Shown piece after piece: positions 25,136 to 37,896 of a stretch of 64,000 nucleotides of DNA (position 1 is its first letter; each line of letters starts with the position of its first letter). Source of the DNA: Isoetes taiwanensis (taxonomy: Eukaryota; Streptophyta; Lycopodiopsida; Isoetales; Isoetaceae); the NCBI GenBank assembly GCA_021234155.1, contig JAJEKV010000025.1, forward strand, positions 6,055,310 through 6,119,309, written 5' to 3'. The translations under genes were made by a program, and so were the position numbers. The notes under the pieces are model-generated. The model saw only the letters and a list, made by a program, of their open reading frames with translations, was not told the DNA's origin and did not search any database.

Positions 25136-25169
25136 CATGTTCCGTGTTGCTAGGTTATCAGAGAGTTTA

Positions 25170-26060
25170 TGTTTCGAGGCCAAAAACGTGGTCATTTTCT
25201 TGATAACTCTGCATCTTTCTAAACATGCATGGGGAGCCATAGCCACCGAATAATGTATTTGATCTATTGGCCATCCCACGATCCCAAATAATTTTGCTAA
25301 CAAGTAAAGGTGTTTGACTTAACACTGCTAATCGAGTGAGGATAAATCCAAACCCCTTCCACAATTCCTATTGCTTCAGGTGTTTTCAACCGTGATCTTC
25401 GACCATATCCCAAGTGCAACCGAATTTAAAAACTCCTCGACCTCCATAACGTGAACGCCCAATAACCTAGCACAATAATAAGGTTTAAGTTTTCCGAGGC
25501 CATATCGTGAGCAGATTTGACCAGATCTTGCAATAATGTCATCGTGTAGAGTGGAGGGTGTTGACGCCTTTAAGATGGACCCTTCAAACCTTCCTCCGAA
25601 GCAGCCGCCCAAAGGTCCTCTCTCTCTCTCAAGGCCCCCGCCACTTACGCAACTCTCCCACCTGTAATCGGGTAATTGATTCCCCGCCAATTGACTCAAG
25701 ACATCGATATTACTCTGGAGACCAAGTTTCATGGGTAGATGACCACCCCTTCTCCAAGAAGCACCATTCACATGGTCGAACGCAGGACGCTTCACGGTTT
25801 GATAAGTTCTCACAAACTGATCTTGATTTTTTGAACCTCGCCGGCTAAAGTTACTTGAATGGCAGATTCAACTGCCGGATAGGGAAACCGAAGCCCGGCA
25901 GTAGCATGGGCATTGGCATTTGCCCTCCTCGAGCGGGCCGGGCAGAAAGGCTACCTCGGCAACCTTCAAGTCCGCCTCTTGGGTCATTCCTTCCCGCGAC
26001 AAAGTCCTGGCCTGGTTTGATTTGGGGAAGCGTGTCAATGCAAGATCTCTCTATTCTATT
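25170..26060 (-). pseudogene. Right arm of inverted duplication, coding-like
   Basis: The minus strand carries a 145-codon open frame (25376-25813) beginning MRTYQTVKRPAFDHVNGASW and including CSRYGLGKLKPYYCARLLGV and VMEVEEFLNSVALG. It continues, through small breaks, to the centre of the palindrome near 25170. The reverse complement aligns along its whole length with 24100-25135 (anchors 'GAACTTATCAAACCG', 'CTTCTTGGAGAAGG', 'AGGTTATT', 'CTATTGGCCATCC'), so the two copies face each other tail to tail about 40 bp apart. Divergence between arms is substantial, so this is not a simple read fold-back artefact. Product unknown. Confidence 0.45.
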
Positions 26061-26275
26061 CCTTGCCAAACTCCTCTACCAAAAATTCCAAAGATTATCA
26101 TATTTCTTGCATAAAGTCCTAATCACATGTCCATGTCACCACCATCTAGCCATGTCACCCAAAATTTGCCAACATCACCCAATGAAAAGACCAAAGATGG
26201 ACATCTTTTCATTTTTGGCCTAGTCAAAACTTGGCCTTGCTTACTTGGCATGCCATGTCACCACTTGAAGTGCCT

Positions 26276-29200
26276 AGATGGCATGCTTGAGCCACCTTGG
26301 CATGTTGGAGCCTAAGTGGCATGTTGGAGCCCGTGTGGCATGTTGGAGCCACCTTGGCATGTTTGGAGCCTAGGTGGTATAGTGCCAGAGCCTAGGTGGC
26401 AATGTTCGTTTCACCTTGGCATGAGCCCACGCGGCATGCCGCACCACGTGGCATGCTCACCTTGGCATGTTGGTTTCAGGTGGCATGTTGGAGCCCACGC
26501 GGGCATGTTTGGAGCCACCTTGTCATGCTGGTTTCCAGGTGGCATGCTTGAGCTCACCTTGGCATGCCCTCGGAGCCACCTTGGTGCTGCCCGGTGCCAC
26601 CTTGGCATGTTGGAGCCTAGGTGGTATGTTGGAGGCCACATGGCATGTGTGAGCCACCTTGGCATGTTTAAGACACCTTGGCATGTTTGAGCCTAGGTGG
26701 CATGTTTGAGCCAAGGTGGCATGTTGGTGCTTAGGTGGCATGTTTGAGACACCTTGGCATGTTACTTCAGGTGGCGTTGGAGGCCACTGCAGGCTGTTTG
26801 AGCCACTGCATGTTTGGAGCCTAGGTGGCATGTTGGTGCCTAGGTGGCATGTTTGAGCCACCTTGGCATGTTAGAGCCTAGGTGGCATGTTTGTGCCACC
26901 TTGGCGTGTTTGAGCCGAGTGGCATGTTTGAGCCACCTTGGCATGTTAGAGCCTAGGTGGCATGTTGTAGCCCACGTGGATGTTTGAGTCACCTCGCATG
27001 TTTGAGCCAAATTTTGCCATAAAAGCTGGTTTCCAGTGGGCATGTTTGAGCCACCTTGGTACGCCCAAGCCACCTTGGTGCATGTTGGAGCCTAGGTGGC
27101 ATGTTGGAGCCCACATGGCATGTTTGAGCCACCTTGAGATGTTTGGAGCCACCTTGGCATGTTGGAGCTCAGGTGGCATGTTGTAGCATGCCTGAGCCAC
27201 CTTGTCGTGGTTTGGATACACCTTGGCATGTTTGAGCCTAGGTGGTATGTTGGCGCCTAGGTGGCATGTTTGAGCCACCTTGTCATGTGTTGGAGCCTAG
27301 GTGGCATGTTGGAGGCCACGGGCATGCTTGAGGGCATGTTTGAGCCTAGGTGGCATGTTGGTGTCTAGGTGGCATGTTTGAGCACCTTTGGCATATTGGA
27401 GCCTCAGACATGTTGTAGGTCACAGCATGTTTGAGCCACTTTGGCATGTTTGAGCCGAAAGTGATTATGCTTGAGCTTCACCTTGGCATGTTTGAGCCTA
27501 GGTGGTATAAGTTGGTGCCTAGGTGGCATGCTGCTCTGAGCCACCTTGGCATGTTAGAGCCTAGGTGGCATGTTAGAGGCCACGTGGCCATGTTTGGGCC
27601 ACCTGGTATGTTTGAGCCGCTGCGGGTATGTTTGAGCCACATTGGCATGTTGGAGCCTAGGTGGTATGTTGGGAGGCCACGTGGCATGTTTGAGCCACCT
27701 TGGCATGTTTGAGCCAGATGACATGTTGGTGCCTAGATGGTATGCTTGAGCCACCTTGGCATGTTGGAGCCTAGGTGGCATGCTGGAGCCTACATGGTAT
27801 AGTTTTATTTCACCTGGCATGGTAGGCCTAGGTGGTGTTTGAGCCACCTTGCGCTGTTGGAGCCTAGGTGGCATGTTGCTCACATGTTTGAGCCACCTTG
27901 GCGTTGGAGCCTAGTTGGCATGTTGTATTCCACGGCATGCTCTGGTTTCACGCTGGGCATGTTGGCTTCAGGTGGCATGTTGGAGCCCAAGCAGAATGTT
28001 TGTTTCACCTTGGTATTTGAGCCACCTTGGCATGTTTGGAGCCTAGGTGGCAGCGCCCGAGCCTGGGGAGATGCTTGGAGCCACCTTTGGCATATTGGAG
28101 CCTAGTGGCATGTTGGAGCCTGTGGTGTAGAGCAAGTTGGAGCCACCTTGGCACAATGGAGCCTAGGTGGGCATGTTAGAGCCTAGGTGGTGATGTTTGG
28201 AGCCACCTTGGCATGTTGGAGCCTAGGTGGTATGTTGTAGCCCTGCGGGCATGTTTGGAGCCACCTCTAAGATGTTCTGAGCCACCTAGCATGTTTGAGC
28301 CTAGGTGGCATGTTGGAGCCCACATGGTAGTTTGAGCCACCTTGGCATGTTAGGCCTAGGTGGTATGTTTGAGCCCACCTTGCTGGAGCCTAGGGTGGCA
28401 TGTTGGAGCCTCAAGGTGGGCATGCTTGAGCCTAGTGGTATGCTTGGAGCCACCTTGGCATGTTGGAGCCTGTGGCATGCTGGAGCCCACATGGCATGCT
28501 CTGAGGCCACCTGGCATGTTGGAGCCTAGGTGGCATGCGTTGAGCTCGCTGGCAGTACGTTTGGAGCCACCTTGGCATGTTTGAGCCTACGTGGCATGTT
28601 CGAGCCTAGGTGGCATGCTTGATCCACCTTGGCATGTTGGAGCCTAGGTGGCATGTTGGAGCCCTCGCACATGGCATGTTTGAGCCACCTTGGCATATTT
28701 ACTACCTTGGCAGTTGAATCCTTGGTGGTATGTTAGAGTCTAGTTGGAGTGATGCTTGAGCCACCTTGGCATATTTGAGTCTAGGTGGCAGTGTTGGAGC
28801 CTGGCGTGGCATATTTGAGTCTAGGGTGGCATGTTGGAGCCCCGTGGTGCTGCGTTTGAGCCACCTTGGCATATTTAAGCCACCTTGGCATGTTGAATCC
28901 AAGGTTGAATCCTAGGTGGCATGTTGGAGCCTAGGGTGGCATGTTGAGCCCTGCGGTGGTGATGTTTGAGCCACCTTGGCATCTTTGAGCCTATGTGCTC
29001 CGGAGCTCACAGGGCATGTTTGAGCCATTTTGGCATGATTGAGCCTAGGTGGCATGTTGGAGCCTAGATGGTGATGTTGAGCCACATGGCATGTTTGAGC
29101 CACCTTGCCATGTTTAAGACACCTTGGCACGTTGGAACCTATGTGGCATTTGGAGCCCGCATGGCATGTTTGAGCTACCTTGGCATGTTTGTGCCACCTT

Positions 29201-29432
29201 GGCATGTTTGAGCCTAGTGGCATGTTGGAGCCACCTTGGCATGTTTGAGCCTAGGTGGCATGTTCAAGCCTGCGTGGCATGTTTGAGACACCTTGGCATG
29301 TTGGAGCCTAGGTGGCATGTTTGAGCCACCTTGCATGTTGGAGCCACGTGGCATGTTTGAGCCACCTTAGCCACCTTGGCATGTTGGAGCCTAGGTGGCA
29401 TGTTGGAGGCCATGTGCATGTTTGTGACACCT
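26276..29432. repeat. 19-bp satellite with 57-bp higher-order period
   Basis: This is a ~3.15 kb array of 19-mers of the form GAGCC-N5-GGCATGTT-K. Three main types recur: GAGCCACCTTGGCATGTTT, GAGCCTAGGTGGCATGTTG and GAGCCCACGTGGCATGTTT. Each core is an interrupted palindrome GCC-N5-GGC, and the first two cores are reverse complements of each other except at one base, so neighbours can pair into an 11-bp stem with an 8-base loop. Since 3 x 19 = 57, a trimer of types restores the reading frame. Open frames therefore run through the array on both strands with 19-residue peptide repeats (plus: HLGMLEPRWHVGAHMACLS; minus: MPRWLKHATWAPTCHLGSN). These frames follow from the repeat and are not evidence of a protein. 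The array starts from sparse precursor sequence near 26130-26275. Confidence 0.9.
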
Positions 29433-29599
29433 CAGAAAAAACCAACAAACAATTTTTTGAATCATGATTTCTATAATGTTTTTGTTTTGTGCTTTAAAAT
29501 CCTGCAAGTTTGAATGGGACCTGAGATCATGTGCATATTTTCAAAAAATGGATTTGAGGCAAAAGGGCAAAACTCTGGATTTGAGCATGCTTATGGAGT

Positions 29600-30320
29600 C
29601 AGGTTGAGAAAGTTCAAAAAAGATTTTTATGCACAGAGTTGGGAGTGAAAACTCAAACCCCTTATGAAATGATGTTGGCAGAGTGCGGGATGATCCCGCT
29701 TGAAGGAGAGGCCCTTATTCAAACATTGATTTATGTGAACAAAGTGCGAGCAATGGAAGATAGTAGATTGCCCTATCTCACATGAAAGCAGGAATCCAAT
29801 GGATGGTACAGAATGTCAAAGAATGGCTAGAAATGCAATATGAATATAGAAGATTGCCCGCGTGAAAGAAATCCTCGAGAATGGGTGGGATTACAGAATA
29901 CATGCAGCACTTTTGGAAAACCCTCGAAACAAAAATGGAGGCAGCATGCAATAATATGAACCTAGCGCTAAGAGAAGCTGCATCATCCAAAAGTAATATA
30001 TCTGGTGGTGGTGTTCATGCAAGTGAGACATCTCGGCGATGCGCTTGGCTCATCACTGAGTATTGAAGAAGGGAGATGGAAGAACATCCTGAGAGATAGG
30101 TGACTTTCGCAGTTTGTGGCCAGGATGAGATCAAGGATGAAGTACATGTTCTTCCTCAAGCAGCCCGTGATACCTAGATGTGTTGAGAAAGAAATATGGG
30201 AGTGCAAGGTACACCGCGATCTGTTTCGCTTTAATTTTCCTTCCGACATTGGGAACTCCCCATTATAGATGTAATACATGTTAGAAAAGTTTATATTTCA
30301 AGTTTAGACATGCTTTGCCA
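29600..30320 (+). mobile_element. LINE 3' fragment (ORF2 C-terminal part)
   Basis: From 29642 the plus strand reads GVKTQTPYEMMLAECGMIPL and then EGEALIQTLIYVNKVRAMED, the tail found after the reverse transcriptase in this LINE type. At 30112-30153 it reads VCGQDEIKDEVHVL, the Cys/His tail pattern C..D.I.DE.H. The main copy downstream has a related segment near 33540-33700. Frames are interrupted in between. This is the end of an older copy lying directly 5' of another copy in the same orientation. It carries no RT domain itself. Confidence 0.7.
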
Positions 30321-30329
30321 GTAACGAGC

Positions 30330-33300
30330 ATGAGGCGTAGGAGTTAGAGAGGACAGTGATGCTTCCGACCGGTGGAAGCTCATTGATGATTGGTTTGATG
30401 TAGAAGATAATTTGAACGCCTCGATAGACCTGATGGTCTTAGTAGACCGCGTCGGAAGAAAGATTAATGCATGAGATCGAGCTTGAAAGAAGAAACGAAA
30501 ATCTTAGGGGACATTTCCGCCAGATCAAGGGCTTAGATGGAAGGGTTAAATCAGATGTTAAAGAGTTGCGTATTAAAGGTGGAAGTGGAAACTAGTCAAA
30601 CCTTATAGCGGCGCATCGTGATCTGAAACAGCTTTTGATGAATATGTGGAAGCACAAGAGAAACAAAGAGCCCTCACCCCGGAATTGTAGGTCTCACGAA
30701 AAGGAACATCATGAAGATACCAAATCAAGTCACCGATTTTCAATGAAGAGATGCAAGCTAAGGTCAATATAACAGATGACGATTCTGGGAAGAGAGACCA
30801 GGGACAAAGACATACCGTGAAGTTCACATAAACCGAGAGGACCGCTTTCAAGTAATCAAGGTAGACACATACGAAAGGCAAATTCATATGGGTGAATGAT
30901 GACCACTAAGGAGCAAATGCAAGAGAAAAAACAGGAGATGGCGGCGCAAGAGGCACAAAGAACAATCAAGGTGAAATGGAGCAAAGGTAAGGCAGTAATA
31001 GAATAGGGACTCGTGGAGTTCCCGTAGTGATTTGGAACATTTAACAAAGTTGACCATATAAATAAGGTACTACATGCAGGAGACTGATCAAACCGATGTA
31101 ATATGCTTCGTGGAACAAAAGAGCACCATTTATTTGTTTTACCGCATACATTGATGATTTTGATTTAATATATTCCGCTAAAACAAAGACTCGCAGACAA
31201 TGATATGGGTAATGGCGGTGTTGCTCGCTGGTCGCATCAAAATTTAAAGAACTTGTACAAGGAGTTAGCAAGAGACATAAATTCATCAAGATATATGTAT
31301 TAGAAATAAAAAGGATGTCAAGAACGCCATTACCGTTGTATGCTACTTTGCTCCTAAGCATAAACAAGCATACACAAAGTGTAGATACCAGCAAGTGATG
31401 CCAAAGAGAGAAGACATATTTTTCAGATTAGAGCAAGATGTCATGAAATTTCAGGAACAAGGAATGTAATCCTCACGTGTGATTTTAATGCCGTAATCTG
31501 TGAATTTACAAGTCAAATTTTATCGGAGAGAAAAATCCGTTGTGGTTAGGAACCCATGGACGAAAAGGGTATAAGCAAAGATGTGGACGAAAAGAGAATC
31601 CAAAGACTTGGTAGTCACTAAGACAGAAGGCAATTTCTAAACTGTAGCAACAAGAAATCTTATGATATGTAATGGAATAAACAAATTATGGTCGACACCA
31701 TTAAGAACACATGCGTAATGAGAAGCACGGTAGACTATTTGGTTATGTCGTAAACATCCCTAATTCTACTCAATGAGCTCACAATAGGTGAAGAAACAAT
31801 GGAATCAGACACGCCTAATCGCTTTCGGGCCTACAAATGGAGGTACCTCGCTGTCCAGCCACATGTTAATAAACAACAGTGGTTATTACATGAAACCGGT
31901 GACCTACAAACGCTAGCATAAAAAGTTGTGTACAAAGCAAGTTGATTGATATTGACACAATAAGCCGGATCGCATGATGTAAATCAATTTAACAAGGATA
32001 TTGGATGAAGCGGCCCGGAGGTTTTCACATCCATCGTGTTATCAAAAAGCTATGCCATGCATCATGGTTTGATTCTCAATAAAATGCAAAAACAATGGAA
32101 AAATCTGCGGGTAACCTAACATAAGTGTAGATGAAACACCTGTGCCGTTTAATTGTGAGGAAGAAGAAGAGATGTTACATTCAAGAAATCCACAAGTCCC
32201 TTCTCAGGTCACTTCTGTGATTTGGATGAACCAAAATTGTTTCGGGCAAGAGCTTGCAAAAGGAGAAAACAAGCTGACATGCTACCACCGGAGGCCTTGA
32301 TCTATGGAAGTATGTACATCATTTGTACCACAAAATAAAAACATAACAAAAGAGTAGAAAGGCTATACCGTGTCCGGGATCTGAAAATTACAGCCAGGTT
32401 AGAAGTAGAAGATAAGTATAAGAGCACTAGCAAATGGCAAAGTCTGATCTTTTGGGGTCTCGCGAGCGTAACATTTAAAGTGGGCAGGATCGAGGTACAT
32501 CCAATAATAGTAGACATGTTTAATAGAGCCACGTAACAAGGATTCCCAAATAATGGTGTAAAACAGAGTTGTTCCAATACACAAAGGAGGAGCAAAACAG
32601 TAGCGCAGGTAACTACCGAACAATCCTTTGTAAGTAGTCTTTTAAGCAAGTTATATTCCACTATATTGAGAAAAACTAAGTGTTTGGGCGTAATCCAATC
32701 AAAAAGAGCTGGAGTCTCAAGCCGCTTCGCGTGCGTGATCCACGCTTGCACTATCCGTTGACACTAAAAACCGTATTTGGATAAGCGTTAAAGGTTCAAA
32801 ACCAAGGTATATGGTTTTTTGTAGACTTTAAGAAAGCCTTTGACAAGGTTCTCGGGAACAAGTATGGAGAAGATTAGAGAGGTTTAATGTTCCCTTAATC
32901 TAAGAAATGCAATCAGAGTATCAGATGAAAAGTGCTAGTATACTTATCTCATCCGCTCTCATTGGAAGATGAAAGATACTGAGAGTAACATCGAGTAAAA
33001 CAAGGATGTCCCTTGTCCCCCTAATGCTATTCGCATTTTCATTGATAGTTTAGAACAGTTGGCCGCATGAGAATTGTCCCAAGGTATGGAGTTACATGAT
33101 ATATATTACGCTTGTTGATGTATGCGCATGATGTTATTATTCTTATGAGATCATATGAGCATATGCAAACACTTAGATAACTCCGCGTAATTCTCGAGCA
33201 AACAAAGATGCAAGTAAATTTGAAAAGATAAATACGAAGGACCGTGGTGCTCTAAGACAAGCCAATTTCGCTTTTAGGGGCAGCCCGATAAATGTTTGTG

Positions 33301-33850
33301 ATTCATATAAGTACTGGTTCCATTCCTTAGCGTAAAACCACAGCTTGGCATGCATGTATCTCTCGCAGAGATAGAAGGAGGCAAAAAGATCAGACAAGTT
33401 TTGCGTAGCATGTAGGAGATCACACCTTGGTCGGCAACTCAAGGTACTGGCTATTTCATCTCACCGTACGTAATGTGATATTGTATGGCTGTGAAATATG
33501 GGGACCAAGTCTTCCTCAATGTTTATGGGGAGGATATTGAACAAGTTCTAAGAAATTCTCACAATTGAGCCGGGGTTAAAGTCCAAACGCTATATCCTAT
33601 GATGTTGACTAATGACTATTACTAGAAGGTGAAGCCCTTATTAAATGCATATCCTACATCAAGAAGGTAATTTACAATGGGATAATGATAGGATTGCATA
33701 TAAAGCATTATTATCAAAGCCGTAGATAAAGGGCTACTTTTGATGTGAAGAAGTATATACGCAACGTGAAAAAGAAAAACAATGTCAACAAAAATATAAA
33801 TCATATTATAGACGCATCTTTAATGAGAACTCATTTGGCTAAGTTTCTGT
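30330..33850 (+). mobile_element. LINE retrotransposon relic: endonuclease, RT, tail
   Basis: Domains appear in order on the plus strand. The endonuclease is shown by CDFNAV (31478-31495; usual motif GDFNA), then STVDYLVMS (31724-31750) and a following SD.PN/SDH-like run. The reverse transcriptase shows VDFKKAFDKV (32821-32850), GVKQGCPLSP-like (about 32993-33022) and LLMYAHDVIILM (about 33112-33147). The tail has LYGCEIWGPSLPQ (33481-33519) and then a QREKEKQCQQKYKSYYRRIF run near 33765-33820. The catalytic YADD box reads YAHD at 33121-33132, which would kill activity unless it is a base-call error. A charged stretch near 30470-30590 may be the ORF1 end. Frames are broken many times, so this is a dead or poorly sequenced copy. 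It encoded target-primed reverse transcription in the nucleus. Confidence 0.8.
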
Positions 33851-34082
33851 TTCATGCTCCTAACAATGACGCTTTAAATTCCTTTAGAAAATACAATTAA
33901 ATATCCCTTTATAGCCCCCTTTTTTTCTTTCTTCGTAAATTGTGCATTGGTTTACAAAACACCAAATCTATTATGAATAAAGATGTCAACAAAGGATATG
34001 TTTGAAAATTTGTTACAATAAAAAGGTGTTGCCGTATTAATTCTTCCATTGCGTACCAAAACATTTACAGATTTCAATTGAT

Positions 34083-34110
34083 GCCCTGCAATGCCGGGCA
34101 CCGCCACTAG
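34083..34110 (+). mobile_element. Helitron 3' terminus (second element)
   Basis: GCCC (34083-34086) pairs with GGGC (34096-34099) around TGCAATGCC. Seven bases later comes CTAG (34107-34110), followed by T. Hairpin, short spacer, CTRR and host T are the canonical Helitron 3' end, closer to consensus than the one at 18877. The 5' end was not found. The LINE immediately upstream may lie inside this element. Confidence 0.6.
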
Positions 34111-37100
34111 TTATAATATAAGATACCAAAATGATAATCAACTAATAACCATCATTCATTTAAATTGGGATTATGTCTTACTTGGGACAAATTTCATATT
34201 GTATGTTTTAATAGCATATTCAAATTCACAAACCACCTCAAAATTATGAAAAACGTATCTCATATTACTTTACAAAATAGTCAATATTTCACAATATAGC
34301 ACCATATTATAAAAATGTGATGAACAAAATTTACATAGTTATTCACACTTTTCTTCAAGCACCCTAATAATAATATCATAGCCTTCTTCCTCGAGCATCC
34401 GGGTATTGTAATTTCACATTTCTACCGAATAGTTTTGGAGCCCATGAGTACAACACTCATAGTCTAGCCAAAGATCGTGATCACTCTGGGATTTCTCCTC
34501 CATTTCTTTGTCCAACAATCTAAGTGCACCTTTTATCCAATACATTGGTCAACCCATGCACCGGACACCACCATTCTACCTCAAGACATGGTTGAAGTTA
34601 ATATTACCTTCTTCTTTGCAAATATCAAAGATGGTGTACCCTAACCATTAATCGATAGGTATCTAAATCAGTCAAGGCTTTACTAAATACAAATTGGTGG
34701 GTGAATTCCAAGTCGCTGGAAGGTTCATGTTTCCATGCCTAGAAACTTCAATATTGTTCTAGGACCAACATAGCGCTTGTCGTAAGGAGGAGGGAGCATA
34801 ATGCTTACTTAATGCTACACAAAGGTCATCAATATCCTTAGCACCCCAAGTCTTCCACCTAGTTTTAGGCAACCACCCTTCTTCAATCATCCGAGGATGC
34901 CTATCTCCCTAATAATAGGTTAATCACCTTCTGTCAATTCCCACCGGTGGTTAAGCTAGGTTAAATGTGACAACTTAAAACTTGCTTCACACTAGCACTT
35001 AATTTACTAGCGCTAGTTAGATTTGATTAAATTTTAATCTATGGTTAACTTAACAAGGTCACTTTCATACTGACAGTAGTTAAGCGTTTAATTAAAATTT
35101 TAACTGACCCCTTATTTAAACTAGAAGTTATGACTCTAGGAGAGGTATTACACTTAACTCAAAGTTAAGCACTAACTTAACCTAACTTTTAAGTGAGAAA
35201 GGCCACACAGTATAGTTAGGTTATTTATACTTATATGAAAATGCATATTTTTGTTGCCTCTCTTTCAACATCTTCGTAATATTTTGTGTATAGTTATATT
35301 TTGTTTTATAGCTCTTCCAACACGTATGATTTTAAAGTATGAAAATACGTGTTTGCTCAAGGTTTTGATGAATATCGAGCTTCTACGCGGGTTTTGCCTA
35401 AGATTTTAGAATATGAAATACTTGGCCTCAACCTCTACCAAAATAACTCAAGGTCCTAATAAGACTACTTTGACCAACATACAATGAGATACGTGATTAT
35501 TTTTATTTTAAATCTATGTTTTCTTTTTTATAACAAACCCACTCAATTGTTTTTGGGATATGGTCTATGGTTTCAGGAATTGTCATTTTTACATTCATAT
35601 CAAATTCCTTTGAACTCCCTCAAGTACTACATAATATGGACCAAAAGTTTCTTTTGGACTAAAAATTTGGTTCAGAATATAATTTTTAAATGACTGACAC
35701 ATTCCAAGCAAGAGATTTGTAGCCATTCAATTTAGCACTTATTAGCTATTGGTTTCTTTTTTGTATGCTTTCCCCGTTAGAGTATTTGTATTGCTAGCGC
35801 TAATTTTAATAACCATGAGCTTAAGATTCTTGCTTCCGATGGCAAAACCTAATACAATCCAATCAGAAACTTCATGAACTTTTTAAGCATATAATTAGCA
35901 TATGTAAATATGCTCAAAGACCAATATGTTCAGATATGCTTAGTATATCACAATGTCAAAACCCAATGAATTGCCCCTCTTAAATCCAAAATAGAGTCTG
36001 CTATGGGCCTCTTGGCTTGTGTTGAAAACTACCGAGAGGCCTACCCATCTTACCGCTTGTGCTATTTGCCTTAAGCATCTTCAACATGGTGTGATGACAT
36101 ATCAAATGCTTTTCTTTGACCCGTCACCTTTGGAACTAATTTGGGTTGTTTGGGTTCTAGTGCCATCGAAACACATCACTAAGGCTATCATTGCAAAATG
36201 GACTATAGGTGCACGAGGGCAATTTTATCTCATTAGCAATCAAGCACCCAAATATCATTCTGTATTGGGGAGAAAGACTATTAAATAAGTCAATTAAAAG
36301 CAATTTGGATCATTCACCTCAACAGCCTTTTAGACTATAACATACTTCCACTCCTAAGTTCATCTAATCTTTCATTCCTTCTCTTCCTTGGCCTCAGCTT
36401 TTGTCTTCGTATCCCATGTTCGGTGAAATCACAGGAAAGTAGAATAAAAAAGGATGGATCTGCATAATTTGATTAGGAGCCATTACATGAAGATTTAGAC
36501 TATTTTCTTTCAATCTCCAAAATGCTTGTAAGGTTATGACCTTTTGTAGTATCTTCATCAATACACTACCAAATAAAAAGTTTGTTCTAGGAGACCAACT
36601 ACCTCTCTTATAAAGGATCATGGAATCCTTTCATGCACAAGAGTAATAATTTTTCCCTCGAGATGCGAAAAGACCTCTCAAGGTAAAAAAACAAGCTGTG
36701 AGGAAAAATGTCGATCTTTCGTGTTCTTTACAGATAAACAATCCTTCTCAAAACATTGTAAAGTCCGCTTAACTCCTCAGAATTTTGTAATACCGAGCCC
36801 CAAAGAATTAGAATAAGTAAGTACTTCCTCACCGCGATGCGCTTGCATAAACATTCATGTCCTCGCTTTGTCGCTTTTGTTCGAAAGCCGGTGAAGTAGT
36901 AAAAAGTAAAAGGGATGTCCCTAGCCCCTATGACAAATATGTTGAGGGCCTCTCAAGGCAAAGTGGTCACTTCTGTCCCGCGCGTAATTGGAATATAAAC
37001 CTCCGTGATGACCGGGTTAGAACCAAAAGATACTAGTACAAAATCGGCCAGATAAAGTTTTCTTACCTGGGCTGATGGTGTGGTAATTACACAATGCAAA

Positions 37101-37896
37101 ACTAATAGTTACAACATGAACATCTATAATCAACACACAATTAATGATCTTCTAATGACACTTTTCTTAAGATAAATACTGGCAGGTGGCAATTTATTGC
37201 ATAATTGGTCATGGCTCCCACCTAGCTTACCAAAAGACATCACCTCTTTCTACTTCTAAAGTTAGGAATGCCATTAAGAATATTTCCATCAACTAGTATG
37301 ATCACTTGCAAGCCATCTAATGTGGGGTTCACATGCTGCTTTTTCTTTCCATCATTGAGAAGTGATGAATCAAGAATCAAGAACAACCATGTTGTATCCA
37401 CGGTGGGTTGAGGCCTAAACGGCTACACAAAATTTGGACTCCTGGGCTGATGAGTCAACCATTTTTCGACCGCATTTGTTATCTCGCCCATGTGAAACCG
37501 CCATAAGAACAATACCTTTTACCCAAGTGGTAATTTGCAACATGATATGGAGCTTACTTTTGACATCTTTATCAAATCCCTAAAGATCAAAGAAGTACAT
37601 TTAGCACAAAAATTAAAGAGTCAGAACTTCAAACATCAAAGATATGCCTGGGCCAGCTGGACACATCATTTCCTAGACATCATCTTTGCCGCTTGTAACT
37701 ATTTATGTAGGTGGAGTGTTCCACCAAATATTACAATGATGCTTCCATGTTGAACAAGCCCAATTATATATCAATGCATGATTTTGTGTTGATATAGAAA
37801 GGCTTCACTCCTACTATTTTCACATTTCGCTAGAATAATATAATAACATTCCTAGGAAAAATGTGGGTTCACTCTTTATAAGAGGCTAGATGTAGG
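34111..37896. other. AT-rich intergenic sequence, no gene recognised
   Basis: Short open frames (for example 36019-36288, plus) have no motif I know. A patch at about 34985-35230 is rich in TTAACTTAA/TTAAGTTA-type inverted elements and may be a worn MITE. Nothing else is supportable. Confidence 0.4.

Noticed and set aside
25376-25440. PCI/proteasome-lid-like domain in the inverted pair (ARLLGV..EVEEFLN)
   Set aside because: The resemblance is over about 20 residues only and flanking residues do not follow the family pattern; kept as unknown.
26316-29324. Long open frames on both strands across 26.3-29.3 kb
   Set aside because: They are a by-product of a 57-bp period divisible by three in a satellite; both strands are open at once and no start, stop or domain logic supports a protein.
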